Assembly: GCA_905205995.1 (NCBI GenBank)
Contig: CAJLFU010000004.1
Span: 1-64,000, forward strand
Source: an uncultured Haemophilus sp.
GTDB taxonomy: Bacteria; Pseudomonadota; Gammaproteobacteria; Enterobacterales; Pasteurellaceae
Reading direction: 5' to 3'
Length of the DNA stretch: 64,000 bases
The first letter of the stretch is position 1; every line of letters starts with the position of its first letter. The notes under the pieces are model-generated. The model searched no databases. It was not told where the DNA came from and saw only the letters and a program-made list of their open reading frames with translations. This document shows positions 41,585 to 51,094 of this stretch, piece by piece. Made by a program: the position numbers and the translations under genes.

Positions 41585-41893
41585 TTATGCCCAAAGTTTT
41601 TCTAACTGATACATCTCACGCGCATCACGTTGCATAATATGTACGATAGTTTGGCCGAGATCCACCACGATCCAATCAGCCGTATTACGACCTTCTTCAC
41701 CAAAGGTCTCATAACCGGCTTTTTTACATTCTGCAATAAGGTTATCTGCCATAGCAGACACTTGGCGGCTAGATGTACCAGTACAAATAATCATATTTTC
41801 AGTAATCGATGATTTGCCTTTTACATCAAAATGCACAATTTCAGTGCCTTTTAAATCATCGAGTTTATCAATTACAAATTCAACTAATGACAT
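41585..41893 (-). CDS. rsfS: ribosomal silencing factor RsfS
   Basis: RsfS binds ribosomal protein uL14 and blocks subunit joining under starvation. The 102 residues match the family: DLKGTEIVHFDVKGKSSIT, MIICTGTSSRQVSAMADNL and GRNTADWIVVDLGQTIVHIM. AGGAAAAG precedes the ATG. A USS overlaps its 3' end. Confidence 0.97.
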   Translation of the reverse strand: MSLVEFVIDKLDDLKGTEIVHFDVKGKSSITENMIICTGTSSRQVSAMADNLIAECKKAGYETFGEEGRNTADWIVVDLGQTIVHIMQRDAREMYQLEKLWA

Positions 41894-42011
41894 TTCTTTT
41901 CCTATTTAAATAAAGCGATGAATTTTATCATTGAATGAGGTAAAGGGGTAGGCTTAGGGCGGATTTTATTTGAATTGTTTTATGGTTGTAACAGAGTTTG
42001 GCAATAATATT

Positions 42012-42030
42012 GGGGCAGTCATTCTGCCCC
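42012..42030 (-). terminator. terminator of the YidE-like transporter gene
   Basis: GGGGCAG and CTGCCCC form a 7-base stem around TCATT, followed on the minus strand by an A/T-rich stretch. The lack of a pure T-run lowers confidence. Confidence 0.55.
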
Positions 42031-42045
42031 AAGTTTGAAAGGGTA

Positions 42046-43698
42046 TTAAACCCATAAAAGAATCGCTAACAATTGCGGTGAAATGATCCGCAAGAACATT
42101 GTGAGCGGATAAACTGTCGCGTAGGAAAGGGAGGCTGCACCACTTCCTTCTTTTAGTTCGTTTGCGAAAGCGAGCGCTGGAGGATCAGTCATCGACCCCG
42201 CCAATAAACCACAAAGTGAAAGGTAGTTTAATTTAGCATATAAACGCGCAATGACACCTACAATCATTAATGGTATGAGTGTGATAAAAATACCGTAGCC
42301 CATCCATTCAAGACCAGAACCATTGGTGAGCGTGTCTACAAAGCTACCGCCAGATTTTAAACCCACCACAGCAAGGAAGAGCACAATACCAATTTCGCGC
42401 AATGCCAAGTTAGCACTTGGCGGCATAAACCAATAGAGTTTACCGATAGAGCCAATTCGAGCTAGGATTAACGCGACAACTAATGGTCCACCAGCAAGAC
42501 CTAATTTTAATGCTACTGGGAAACCAGGAATGTAAAAAGGAATAGAGCCGAGTAACACCCCTAAGCCAATCCCAATAAATACCGGTAACATTTGCACTTG
42601 TAGCAGTTTCTGTTTCGCATTCCCGATTACTGAAATGGCTTGGTTGAGAATGTCGGTTTTACCAACCATATGCAATACGTCACCGAATTGAAGAGTTGTA
42701 TGGGCTGTAGGCACCAATTCCACACCCGCACGATTTAAGCGTGAAATCACTACACCGTATTTTTTATGGATGCCGAGATGGCGAATTTGTTTACCTAATA
42801 CTTTTTCATTGGTAACCACAACGCGTTCAGAACGAATTTCACCACTCAAGCTTGCGACTGGAACATCTACTTCTTCCCCGATAATAAGATGCATTTTTTT
42901 CAAGCCTTCAGGATTGCCAACTAAATGTAAAATGTCACCAAGTTGAACATCGGTATCCGCTTTCGGCACAATGACTAATTCACCTCGTTTTAAGCGAGAA
43001 CACACGACATCTTCATCATCAAAACCTGGAATCTCAATCAAATGGATGCCGTTGAGATTGGTATTGGTGATTTTTAGAGACATGCTTTTGAGCGCTTCTT
43101 TGTCGTGGCCACTTTCTTTTTCAAAATTCGCTGCTTCTTCATCCACTTTAATCTTAAAGAAAAGACGAATAAGCCACATAGAAAGTAAAATACCGCAAAT
43201 TCCAAAAGGATAAGCCATCGCATAGGCCATACCCATGTTAGATGTTGTTTGCGACATCCCTAATTCGGAAAGAATTTGCTGACCCGCACCGAGGGATGGG
43301 GTATTGGTGACCGCCCCAGAGTAAATACCCAGTGCGACATCAAGCGGAATATCCGCAAGCTTATAAATGAGAATTGTCACCAGTGCACCGAGTGCAACGA
43401 TTAAAATGCCTAACCCATTTAACGTTAAGCCTGATTTTCGTAAGGAGGCAAAAAAGCCGGGGCCCACTTGAATACCAATCGTATAAACAAACAGAATTAA
43501 GCCGAACTCTTGCACAAAATGTAATGTATGGCTATCTAATTTAATGCCATATTGGGTGGTGAAATGGGCAACTAAAATACCACCAAATAGCACGCCCCCA
43601 ATGCCCAGTCCTACACCTTTAATTTTAAAATGCCCAATCCATAGACCAATTACGGCAACGAGGGCAAGCAAACTAATGGTAATCGCAGTTTCACTCAT
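42046..43698 (-). CDS. putative transporter, AspT/YidE/YbjL family
   Basis: The 550-residue protein has two blocks of about five membrane segments separated by two cytoplasmic RCK_C (TrkA-C) domains around residues 200-375 (GDILHLVGNPEGL and GDVLHMVGK mark the two). Family stretches are YSGAVTNTPSLGAGQQIL and LAGSMTDPPALAFAN, a repeated motif thought to line the transport path. AspT exchanges aspartate and alanine, but the substrate of YidE-type members is unknown. AGAGGTC precedes the ATG. It diverges from the SbmA-like gene. Confidence 0.88.
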   Translation of the reverse strand: MSETAITISLLALVAVIGLWIGHFKIKGVGLGIGGVLFGGILVAHFTTQYGIKLDSHTLHFVQEFGLILFVYTIGIQVGPGFFASLRKSGLTLNGLGILIVALGALVTILIYKLADIPLDVALGIYSGAVTNTPSLGAGQQILSELGMSQTTSNMGMAYAMAYPFGICGILLSMWLIRLFFKIKVDEEAANFEKESGHDKEALKSMSLKITNTNLNGIHLIEIPGFDDEDVVCSRLKRGELVIVPKADTDVQLGDILHLVGNPEGLKKMHLIIGEEVDVPVASLSGEIRSERVVVTNEKVLGKQIRHLGIHKKYGVVISRLNRAGVELVPTAHTTLQFGDVLHMVGKTDILNQAISVIGNAKQKLLQVQMLPVFIGIGLGVLLGSIPFYIPGFPVALKLGLAGGPLVVALILARIGSIGKLYWFMPPSANLALREIGIVLFLAVVGLKSGGSFVDTLTNGSGLEWMGYGIFITLIPLMIVGVIARLYAKLNYLSLCGLLAGSMTDPPALAFANELKEGSGAASLSYATVYPLTMFLRIISPQLLAILLWV

Positions 43699-43863
43699 AC
43701 CGACCTCTAATTTATTAAAAATTTAACTATTTTGGATTATAACAATTTGATTTCCTACCCGCTTGTAACAAAGTCAAAAAATGTTATCTCTATCACATTT
43801 TTTCTTGCTTAAAAATAAACACCGCCTAAAATGACCGCACTTTTTTGATTTTATAGGTTGATT

Positions 43864-45654
43864 ATGGATTACGCTCAAGAGGCCATTAATTCACTTTTAT
43901 GGATAGTAAAAACATTAGCGATGACGGCTGTTGTGTTTAGCTTTGGTATTTTCTTAATAGTCCGTTTTACCCACTGGGGCAAGCAATTTTGGCAATTTGC
44001 AGGTGGGTATCTTTCACCACGCCGAAGTATTAAACCTTTGCTATTTTTCTTGTTAATTGTGGCGATGACATTGGTTAGCGTGCGTATTAGCTTGGTGCAT
44101 TCCGAGTGGTATAACAATATGTACACATCCTTACAGGAATTTAATGAACCGGTCTTTTGGGATCAAATGGTGCTGTTTTGTGTGATTGCGACAAGCTCTG
44201 TCATGACGGCATTACTTAGCTATTATTTAGAACAACGCTTTTCTATTAATTGGATTGAATGGTTGAATAGTCAGTTAGTAGATAAATGGATGGATAATCG
44301 TGCGTACTATAAAACGCAGTATGTTTCCGCTAACTTAGATAACCCTGATCAACGTATTCAACAAGATGTGCAATCTTATGTGAGAACCTCGCTCTCTTTA
44401 AGTACGGGGGTGATTGATGCAGTTACATCCATGATTTCTTACACGATCTTATTGTGGGGATTAGCTGGGCCTATGATGGTATTTGGGACTGAAATTCCAC
44501 GAATGATGGTGTTCTTAGTGTTTGCTTATGTGATTATTACCACGGCGATTGCATTCCGTTTGGGGCGTCCGTTAATTATGTTGAATTTCGTCAACGAACG
44601 CTTAAACGCTAACTATCGTTATTCTTTAATTCGTATCAAGGAATATGCAGAAAGTGTAGCATTTTATGCCGGTGAGAAAGTTGAGAGTAGCCAACTTTAT
44701 AAACAATTCGGCTCGGTGATCAATAACATGTGGGATATTGTTTATCGAACCTTAAAATTCTCTGGTTTTAACCTAGTGGTTAGCCAAGTTTCGGTTGTGT
44801 TCCCTTTGCTCATTCAAGTGGGACGTTATTTCGAGAAGCAAATTAAACTCGGTGATCTGATGCAAACGCTACAAGTATTTGGTAAGTTGCATTCAAATCT
44901 TTCGTTCTTCCGTAATTCTTACGATGGTTTTGCCGGATACAAAGCCACACTAGATCGTTTAAGTGGCTTTAGTTATGCGATTGATATGGCTAATCGTCAA
45001 TCAACTTCACATTTACATGAACATGAAACTGATGTGATCTTTAAGGATTTAAGCATCAGTAATCCATTTGGAAAAACCTTAATTGAGAATTTAAATTTGA
45101 CACTGCCACAAGGTTCGACCCTATTAATTCAAGGTAATTCAGGGGTGGGTAAAACCACGTTGTTGAGAACCGTAGCAGGGCTTTGGGCGTATTCTAAAGG
45201 GGATGTGTATTGTCCTACTCATCAGCTTTTCTTATCGCAAAAGCCTTATTTACCGCAAGGTAGTTTGTTAACGGCACTGGCTTATCCGAATGAAGAACAG
45301 GCCTTTAATCGTGATGAGATGATTGAAGTATTAAAACAAGTGTCTTTAGGGCACTTACAAGATCGTTTAGATCAAGAACAAGATTGGACACGTATTCTTT
45401 CTCTTGGTGAGCAACAACGTTTGGCTTTTGCTCGTTTGCTATTACACAAACCGAAAGTAGCATTCCTGGACGAAGCCACAGCGAGTATGGATGAAGGCTT
45501 AGAAGATACGATGTACCGTCTATTAAAAGAACATTTACCTAATACAACGGTTATTAGCGTGGGGCATCGTTCAACTTTACAAGCTTTCCATCAGCAACAA
45601 TTGATGATTTTAGGTAACGGCAAGTGGCGATTCACTGACCGAAATCTTGTATAA
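43864..45654 (+). CDS. SbmA/BacA-like ABC transporter (YddA type)
   Basis: This 596-residue protein fuses an SbmA/BacA-type membrane domain (about 1-330) to an ATP-binding domain. The latter shows Walker A GNSGVGKTT (about 418), the signature LSLGEQQRLAFAR and Walker B KVAFLDEATAS. Related proteins import peptide antibiotics or affect very-long-chain lipids; the substrate here is unknown. I prefer the ATG at 43864 to a TTG two codons earlier. It lies just upstream of mreB in the same direction, with a mreB leader of 171 bases between them. Confidence 0.88.
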   Translation: MDYAQEAINSLLWIVKTLAMTAVVFSFGIFLIVRFTHWGKQFWQFAGGYLSPRRSIKPLLFFLLIVAMTLVSVRISLVHSEWYNNMYTSLQEFNEPVFWDQMVLFCVIATSSVMTALLSYYLEQRFSINWIEWLNSQLVDKWMDNRAYYKTQYVSANLDNPDQRIQQDVQSYVRTSLSLSTGVIDAVTSMISYTILLWGLAGPMMVFGTEIPRMMVFLVFAYVIITTAIAFRLGRPLIMLNFVNERLNANYRYSLIRIKEYAESVAFYAGEKVESSQLYKQFGSVINNMWDIVYRTLKFSGFNLVVSQVSVVFPLLIQVGRYFEKQIKLGDLMQTLQVFGKLHSNLSFFRNSYDGFAGYKATLDRLSGFSYAIDMANRQSTSHLHEHETDVIFKDLSISNPFGKTLIENLNLTLPQGSTLLIQGNSGVGKTTLLRTVAGLWAYSKGDVYCPTHQLFLSQKPYLPQGSLLTALAYPNEEQAFNRDEMIEVLKQVSLGHLQDRLDQEQDWTRILSLGEQQRLAFARLLLHKPKVAFLDEATASMDEGLEDTMYRLLKEHLPNTTVISVGHRSTLQAFHQQQLMILGNGKWRFTDRNLV

Positions 45655-45825
45655 AACACCATTAAAATTGACCGCACTTACCTTGTTAGAAAAAATAGTG
45701 AGCTAAGTGTAGATGAACAAAGTAAAAAATTCTGTCATCAAACTCAATTTTTTGGTACATTTAGCACAATTTTTTTCTATGCTCAGAAATGAGTAATTTT
45801 TCACCAAACTAATGACGGAATTCTT

Positions 45826-46881
45826 ATGTTATTCAAAAAAATTCGTGGTTTATTTTCAAACGATCTTTCTATCGATCTAGGTACAGCAAATACATTAATT
45901 TACGTGAAAGGCCAAGGCATCGTACTTGATGAACCTTCAGTTGTGGCAATTCGTCAAGACCGTATGGGTGCATACAAAAGTATTGCGGCAGTAGGTAAAG
46001 AAGCAAAACAAATGCTTGGTCGTACCCCAAAAAGTATCGTGGCTATTCGTCCGATGAAAGATGGTGTAATTGCTGATTTCTCTGTGACAGAGAAAATGTT
46101 GCAATACTTTATCAAACAAGTACATAGCGGCAACTTTATGCGTCCAAGCCCGCGCGTACTCGTTTGTGTACCGGCTGGTGCAACTCAAGTTGAACGTCGA
46201 GCAATCAAAGAATCAGCATTAGGTGCGGGTGCACGTGAAGTATATTTAATTGAAGAGCCAATGGCGGCTGCTATTGGTGCAAACTTGCCGGTTTCTACAG
46301 CGATTGGTTCAATGGTCATTGATATCGGTGGTGGTACCACTGAAGTAGCGGTGATTTCTTTAAACGGTATCGTCTATTCATCTTCTGTACGTATTGGTGG
46401 TGACCGTTTTGATGAAGCAATCATCTCTTATGTTCGTCGTACTTTTGGTTCCGTTATCGGTGAGCCAACTGCAGAGCGTATCAAACATGAAATTGGTACA
46501 GCATACATTCAAGAAGGTGATGAAATTTTAGAAATGGAAGTGCACGGCCACAATCTTGCTGAGGGTGCGCCTCGTTCATTCAAATTAACCTCTCGTGATG
46601 TGCAAGAAGCCCTTCAACAACCATTAAATGGTATTGTTGCAGCAGTGCGTACAGCGCTTGAAGAATGCCAACCAGAACACGCAGCGGATATTTTTGAACG
46701 CGGTATGGTGTTAACGGGTGGTGGTGCTTTATTACGCAACATTGATGTATTGTTATCAAAAGAATGTGGCGTACCAGCAATCATCGCAGAAGAACCATTA
46801 ACTTGTGTAGCTCGTGGTGGCGGTGAAGCAATCGAAATGATTGATATGCACGGCGGCGATATTTTTAGCGACGAAATTTAA
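45826..46881 (+). CDS. mreB: rod-shape actin homologue MreB
   Basis: MreB filaments guide the elongasome (RodA, PBP2, MreC, MreD) at the inner membrane. The 351 residues include the N-terminal amphipathic MLFKKIRGLFSND, phosphate loops DLGTANTLIYV (about 18-28) and DIGGGTTEVAVISL (about 167), and LTGGGALLRNIDVLL. GGAATTC precedes the ATG. An inverted USS terminator separates it from mreC. Confidence 0.98.
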   Translation: MLFKKIRGLFSNDLSIDLGTANTLIYVKGQGIVLDEPSVVAIRQDRMGAYKSIAAVGKEAKQMLGRTPKSIVAIRPMKDGVIADFSVTEKMLQYFIKQVHSGNFMRPSPRVLVCVPAGATQVERRAIKESALGAGAREVYLIEEPMAAAIGANLPVSTAIGSMVIDIGGGTTEVAVISLNGIVYSSSVRIGGDRFDEAIISYVRRTFGSVIGEPTAERIKHEIGTAYIQEGDEILEMEVHGHNLAEGAPRSFKLTSRDVQEALQQPLNGIVAAVRTALEECQPEHAADIFERGMVLTGGGALLRNIDVLLSKECGVPAIIAEEPLTCVARGGGEAIEMIDMHGGDIFSDEI

Positions 46882-46886
46882 TCTCT

Positions 46887-46945
46887 AAAAGTGCGGTCAG
46901 AAAAATCGGCGTTTTTAATTCGTCTGATTTTTTGACCGCACTTTT
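46887..46945 (+). terminator. inverted USS terminator between mreB and mreC
   Basis: AAAAGTGCGGTCA (46887-46899) and TGACCGCACTTTT (46933-46945) form a 13-base stem. It may reduce mreCD relative to mreB. Confidence 0.75.
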
Positions 46946-46967
46946 CCTTTCAACCCTAGGACAGTGA

Positions 46968-48032
46968 ATGAAACCCATTTTTGGTAAAGCACCACCATTA
47001 GGTATTCGACTCGCATTAGCAGTGATTGCTTCGATGATACTCATTTTAGTTGATGGGCAAACCTCATCAATGACGAAGGCGCGTAGTGTCATGGAAACTG
47101 CCGTGGGGGGGTTATACTACCTTGCGAATGGGCCAAGAACGGTTCTAGATGGTGTATCAAGTAACTTGGTGGATACCAATAAACTGCTTATTGAAAATAA
47201 AGTATTGCGTGAGCAGTTGCGTGAGAAAAATGCCGATCTTTTATTATTGGATCAACTCAAGGTAGAAAACCAACGTCTTCGTTTACTGCTTAATTCGCCT
47301 TTACGCACCGATGAATATAAAAAAATTGCAGAAGTTCTTACGGCTGAAACTGATGTATATCGTCAGCAAGTGGTGATCAATCAAGGTGAACGTGATGGCG
47401 CTTATGTCGGTCAGCCAGTGATTGATGAAAAAGGGATGATCGGACAGATTATATCTGTCGGCGAGAATACAAGCCGAGTATTACTTTTGACCGATGTGAC
47501 CCATTCTATTCCTGTGCAGGTTTTACGTAATGATGTGCGCGTGATCGCGAGTGGTACAGGGCACTCAGATGAACTTACCTTAGATAACGTGCCTCGTTCC
47601 GTGGATATTGAAAAAGGCGATTTATTGGTGACTTCAGGTTTGGGTGGTCGTTTTGTGGAGGGCTATCCTGTGGCTGTTGTGCAAAGTGTTTCTCGTGATG
47701 GCTCAAATTACTTTGCAACGGTGAAAGCGAAACCTTTGGCTGAGTTAGATCGTTTACGTTATTTGCTTTTACTTTGGCCGAGCAATCTTGATATGTCGAA
47801 AGTCAAATCCATGTCACCTGAAGAAGTGCGTCGCCTTGTACAGCAACGTTTAGAAAGTCAAGCTAATGAAGCAACTCATTCAGTGAGTAAAACCAAAATT
47901 ACAGATGATCAAGAGGATGGAGCACAGCCGCATATAGGAAAAGAAATTGTGGAGCCTGACATTCCGACCACAATGCCTCAACAAGAGGAACCCATTTCTC
48001 CGGATCAGCAACAACATAGGGAAGAAGACTAA
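46968..48032 (+). CDS. mreC: rod-shape protein MreC
   Basis: MreC is a bitopic inner-membrane protein that activates PBP2-RodA. The 354 residues show one membrane anchor (about 10-28), a coiled coil (about 65-110, NKLLIENKVLREQLREKNAD onward), and the β-barrel domain with GQIISVGENTSRVLLLTDV and VTSGLGGRFVEGYPV. A long polar C-terminal tail rich in Glu and Gln is not conserved in the family. AGGACAG precedes the ATG. The stop overlaps the mreD start by one base. Confidence 0.96.
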   Translation: MKPIFGKAPPLGIRLALAVIASMILILVDGQTSSMTKARSVMETAVGGLYYLANGPRTVLDGVSSNLVDTNKLLIENKVLREQLREKNADLLLLDQLKVENQRLRLLLNSPLRTDEYKKIAEVLTAETDVYRQQVVINQGERDGAYVGQPVIDEKGMIGQIISVGENTSRVLLLTDVTHSIPVQVLRNDVRVIASGTGHSDELTLDNVPRSVDIEKGDLLVTSGLGGRFVEGYPVAVVQSVSRDGSNYFATVKAKPLAELDRLRYLLLLWPSNLDMSKVKSMSPEEVRRLVQQRLESQANEATHSVSKTKITDDQEDGAQPHIGKEIVEPDIPTTMPQQEEPISPDQQQHREED

Positions 48033-48520
48033 TGCAAGGGCGTTTTATTTTTCAATGGGCGACCATTTTATGCTTCTTTGTTGTGGCATTAATTATGGAA
48101 TTAGCCCCATGGCCAGCAGGCTTTCAAGCGTTTAAACCCTCTTGGTTGGTTTTAGTTTTGCTTTATTGGACGCTTGCGTTACCCGATAGAGTAAGCATTG
48201 GTTGGGCATTTTTACTCGGGGTTTTATGGGATATCGTGCTAGGCTCTATTCTTGGGGTTCATGCACTAGTGCTTTCTGTCGCCTTTTATTTTGTTTCCAA
48301 ATATTACTTAATTTTGCGCAACCTTTCTCTTTGGTTCCAAAGTTTATTGGTACTTCTTTTCGTTTTTGCGATTCGAGTGGCTATTTTCTTGGTTGAATTC
48401 TCTTTGCATGGGGCATTTTTCAACTGGCAGGAAATCTTTGGTGCCATCGCATCAGGTGTGTTATGGCCATGGGTTTTCTTATTGATGCGTACTGCACGTC
48501 GAAGAGTCGGATTGCATTAA
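48032..48520 (+). CDS. mreD: rod-shape protein MreD
   Basis: MreD is the third membrane partner of the elongasome. The 162 residues form five or six hydrophobic segments, with FKPSWLVLVLLYWTLALPDR and GWAFLLGVLWDIVLGSILG as family signatures. The ATG overlaps the mreC stop (TAATG). A strong bidirectional terminator follows. Confidence 0.95.
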   Translation: MQGRFIFQWATILCFFVVALIMELAPWPAGFQAFKPSWLVLVLLYWTLALPDRVSIGWAFLLGVLWDIVLGSILGVHALVLSVAFYFVSKYYLILRNLSLWFQSLLVLLFVFAIRVAIFLVEFSLHGAFFNWQEIFGAIASGVLWPWVFLLMRTARRRVGLH

Positions 48521-48526
48521 TCATAA

Positions 48527-48563
48527 AAAAAGCTGATGAAGAGGTTCATCAGCTTTTCTTTTT
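48527..48563. terminator. bidirectional terminator between mreD and rhlB
   Basis: AAAAGCTGATGAA (48527-48539) and TTCATCAGCTTTT (48544-48556) form a 13-base stem with a 4-base loop between convergent genes. Confidence 0.92.
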
Positions 48564-49821
48564 AGTTTTTACGACGATAGTTTGTTTTTCTTGCTGTAGT
48601 ATTTCGCATTTGAGGCGCAGGATTGCGTTTTAAACGATAAGGTTTTGGAATATCACTAATCAATGAATTCGGGTCATATTGGCTGACCGGAATAGAATGA
48701 CCAATGTATTCTTCAATTGCCGGTAAATTCATCGCATATTCTTCACAAGCAAAGCTGATAGACACACCACTTTCACCTGCTCGACCAGTACGACCAATAC
48801 GGTGAACGTAATCTTCTCGGTCATCGGGTAGATCAAAGTTAAACACATGAGTCACGTCTGAAATATGTAACCCTCGCGCTGCAACATCGGTTGCAATGAG
48901 AATATCGAGCTCACCATCGGTAAATTGTTTGAGCAATGAAAGACGTTTTTTCTGTGCCACATCACCCGTGAGCAATCCCACTCGATGACCATCTGCGGCT
49001 AAATAACCCCAAATTTCTTCACATTTATGTTTAGTATTTGCAAAGACAATACAGCGCTCGGGCCATTCCTCTTCCATTAACGTGAGTAAGAGAGGGATTT
49101 TGTCTTCATTTGACGGATAGAAGAGTTCCTCTTTAATTTGATGCCCCGTTTTTTGTTCTGGTTCAATTTCAATGTATTCTGGGGAATTCATATCTTCAAA
49201 GGCAAGTTCACGCACTTTGTAAGAGAGCGTAGCTGAAAAGAGCATGGTGAGGCGTTCTTGCGGAGAAGGACACTTGCGTAATAAATAACGAATATCACGA
49301 ATGAAACCTAAATCAAACATGCGATCCGCTTCATCTAGTACCACAACTTGAATGTCATCTAAACGAATAATGCCTTGTTTGACATAATCGATCACACGGC
49401 CAGTAGTACCAATTAAAATATCTACACCGGCTTCGATAGCTTTGAGCTGTTTATCATAGCCATCACCACCATAAGCAAGTGCAGTTCGTAATCCACTTGT
49501 TTTAGCTAATAATTCAGCATCATTATTAATTTGTACTGCCAGTTCACGGGTTGGTGCAAGAATTAATGCACGAGGTTGATTGGTAGCAAAATCAGGTTGA
49601 TGTGTTAATAAGTGATGAAATGTTGCCGTTAAAAATGCCATCGTTTTACCCGTACCGGTTTGTGCTTGGCCAGCAACATCTTTTCCTTGTAAGGTAATCG
49701 GCAATGATAACGCTTGAATTGGGGTGCAATATTCAAATCCCTTATCTTGTAGGGCTTTTTGTACGATAGGATGTAATGGAAGATCAGCAAATCGCTGCTG
49801 ACTTAAATAATTTTCTTGCAT
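48562..49821 (-). CDS. rhlB: ATP-dependent RNA helicase RhlB
   Basis: RhlB is the DEAD-box helicase of the RNA degradosome. The 419 residues show the Q motif FEYCTPIQALSLP, Walker A AQTGTGKT (about 53-60), DEAD in VVLDEADRMFD, SAT in LFSATLSYK and HRIGRTGRAGE. The C-terminus is basic (KRNPAPQMRN, RKTNYRRKN), as in RhlB. The ribosome site is weak. It is the first gene before the GNAT-yacG-coaE set in the minus direction, separated by a gap of about 90 bases. Confidence 0.95.
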   Translation of the reverse strand: MQENYLSQQRFADLPLHPIVQKALQDKGFEYCTPIQALSLPITLQGKDVAGQAQTGTGKTMAFLTATFHHLLTHQPDFATNQPRALILAPTRELAVQINNDAELLAKTSGLRTALAYGGDGYDKQLKAIEAGVDILIGTTGRVIDYVKQGIIRLDDIQVVVLDEADRMFDLGFIRDIRYLLRKCPSPQERLTMLFSATLSYKVRELAFEDMNSPEYIEIEPEQKTGHQIKEELFYPSNEDKIPLLLTLMEEEWPERCIVFANTKHKCEEIWGYLAADGHRVGLLTGDVAQKKRLSLLKQFTDGELDILIATDVAARGLHISDVTHVFNFDLPDDREDYVHRIGRTGRAGESGVSISFACEEYAMNLPAIEEYIGHSIPVSQYDPNSLISDIPKPYRLKRNPAPQMRNTTARKTNYRRKN

Positions 49822-49910
49822 GATAAATAATAGTTCTCAGAAATAAATGGGGCTAAGGATAGCACGAAGTCGGAAAAATATCCTTAAAAATAAAACGTTT
49901 ATTAACAGGT

Positions 49911-50192
49911 TTAAGATTGGGATTGAGCAGATTGGGTTCGTGCCCATTTTCTTGCAATATAGCTACAAGTTGGGTGCAATGTCAGCTTTTTAGCCTGGAT
50001 AAAATGAATTAAGGCTTGATAGAGTTTGTCTGCCACACCTTGTCCACGAAGAGAATCATCAACAAACGTATGATTAGCATTAATGGTATCGGGTGTTTCA
50101 TAAAAATAGGTGAGTTTCGCGATTTTCTTGCCTTGTTCATCGAGTAAGAAAAACTCGCCCTGTTCACCATTATCATGATGCTGAAGACTCAT
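49911..50192 (-). CDS. small GNAT-fold acetyltransferase-like protein
   Basis: The 93-residue protein matches the short Gcn5-related family (YjdJ-like) with the acetyl-CoA site LRGQGVADKLYQALIHF (about 52-68) and PTCSYIARKW at the end. Substrate is unknown. I start at 50192 because GGAG lies 7 bases before this ATG, and the ATGA overlaps the yacG stop, implying coupled translation. Confidence 0.85.
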   Translation of the reverse strand: MSLQHHDNGEQGEFFLLDEQGKKIAKLTYFYETPDTINANHTFVDDSLRGQGVADKLYQALIHFIQAKKLTLHPTCSYIARKWARTQSAQSQS

Positions 50193-50395
50193 TTGATACT
50201 CCATTCATCACTGAGATTGGGATCCATGGCAAAATCAGCAGTATCACTTGGAATCGCTTTTTCTTCTGCAGCCCATTCACCTAAATCAATGAGTTGGCAA
50301 CGTTTGCTACAAAAAGGGCGAAATTGACTTTCCTGAGTCCAAGGTACGGGCTTTTGGCATGTCGGGCAGGGTACTTCAAAAATTTCATCAGACAT
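50189..50395 (-). CDS. yacG: DNA gyrase inhibitor / zinc protein YacG
   Basis: YacG is a small zinc-finger protein that binds GyrB. The 68 residues contain the two zinc knuckles PCPTCQKP (about 10) and CSKRCQLIDLGEWA (about 29). I start at MSDEIFEVPCP, 50395; the frame extends 6 codons upstream inside coaE. It overlaps the end of coaE by 8 bases and the GNAT start by 4, the usual coaE-yacG order. Confidence 0.94.
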   Translation of the reverse strand: MSDEIFEVPCPTCQKPVPWTQESQFRPFCSKRCQLIDLGEWAAEEKAIPSDTADFAMDPNLSDEWSIK

Positions 50396-51008
50396 TTTTC
50401 TTTCTCGATTCACTTAAATAAAATTGGTGCAATTCTAGCACTTTTTGTTTTAAGTGCGGTAAGTTTTCAGGCAATTTTGCATCATTTGAAATAATATCAT
50501 CCGCCCATTTTAAACGTTCTTCACGGCTGACTTGTGCATTCATAATAGCTTGAATTTGCTGAATATTATTATGATCTCTCGATGACGCACGAGCCAGCTG
50601 AGTTTCAGGTTTTGCATCGACAACAAGTATGCGGTCGCAAAGCGTGGTAAGCTTATTTTCAATGAGCAGTGGGACGACAAATAACGTATAAGGAGCGCTC
50701 TGACTGTTTAACTGTGCCAACATTCTTTCGCGAATAGCGGGATGTAATAAATGATTGAGCCAGTTTTTCTCATTTTCGTCTGCAAATACTTTTTTTCGTA
50801 GCTCGGCCCGATTTAATTCGCCTTCTTCAGTCAAAATCGATTTACCAAAGTGCTCAGCAATTTGAGCAAGTAGCGGCGAGCCTTTTTCAACCACTTCTCT
50901 TGCCACCATATCGGCATCAACAATGGGGACACCAAGTTCAACAAAGAGATTTGCAATCGTGCTTTTTCCACTGCCAATACCGCCAGTGAGGCCCACAATA
51001 TAAGTCAT
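50388..51008 (-). CDS. coaE: dephospho-CoA kinase
   Basis: CoaE phosphorylates dephospho-CoA in the last step of coenzyme A synthesis. The 206 residues contain the P-loop GGIGSGKST (9-17), DADMVAREVVEKG (about 31-43), HPAIRERM and FVVPLLIENKL. AAGGAATA precedes the ATG. In Pasteurellaceae and relatives it commonly lies after pilD, as here. Confidence 0.97.
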   Translation of the reverse strand: MTYIVGLTGGIGSGKSTIANLFVELGVPIVDADMVAREVVEKGSPLLAQIAEHFGKSILTEEGELNRAELRKKVFADENEKNWLNHLLHPAIRERMLAQLNSQSAPYTLFVVPLLIENKLTTLCDRILVVDAKPETQLARASSRDHNNIQQIQAIMNAQVSREERLKWADDIISNDAKLPENLPHLKQKVLELHQFYLSESRKKNV

Positions 51009-51094
51009 AATATTCCTTGCTATTTGATTTAGGGGGGATGTTTTACATCTATCCCTTAAATATTATATTTTCCAATGTTGCCAATATATTACAT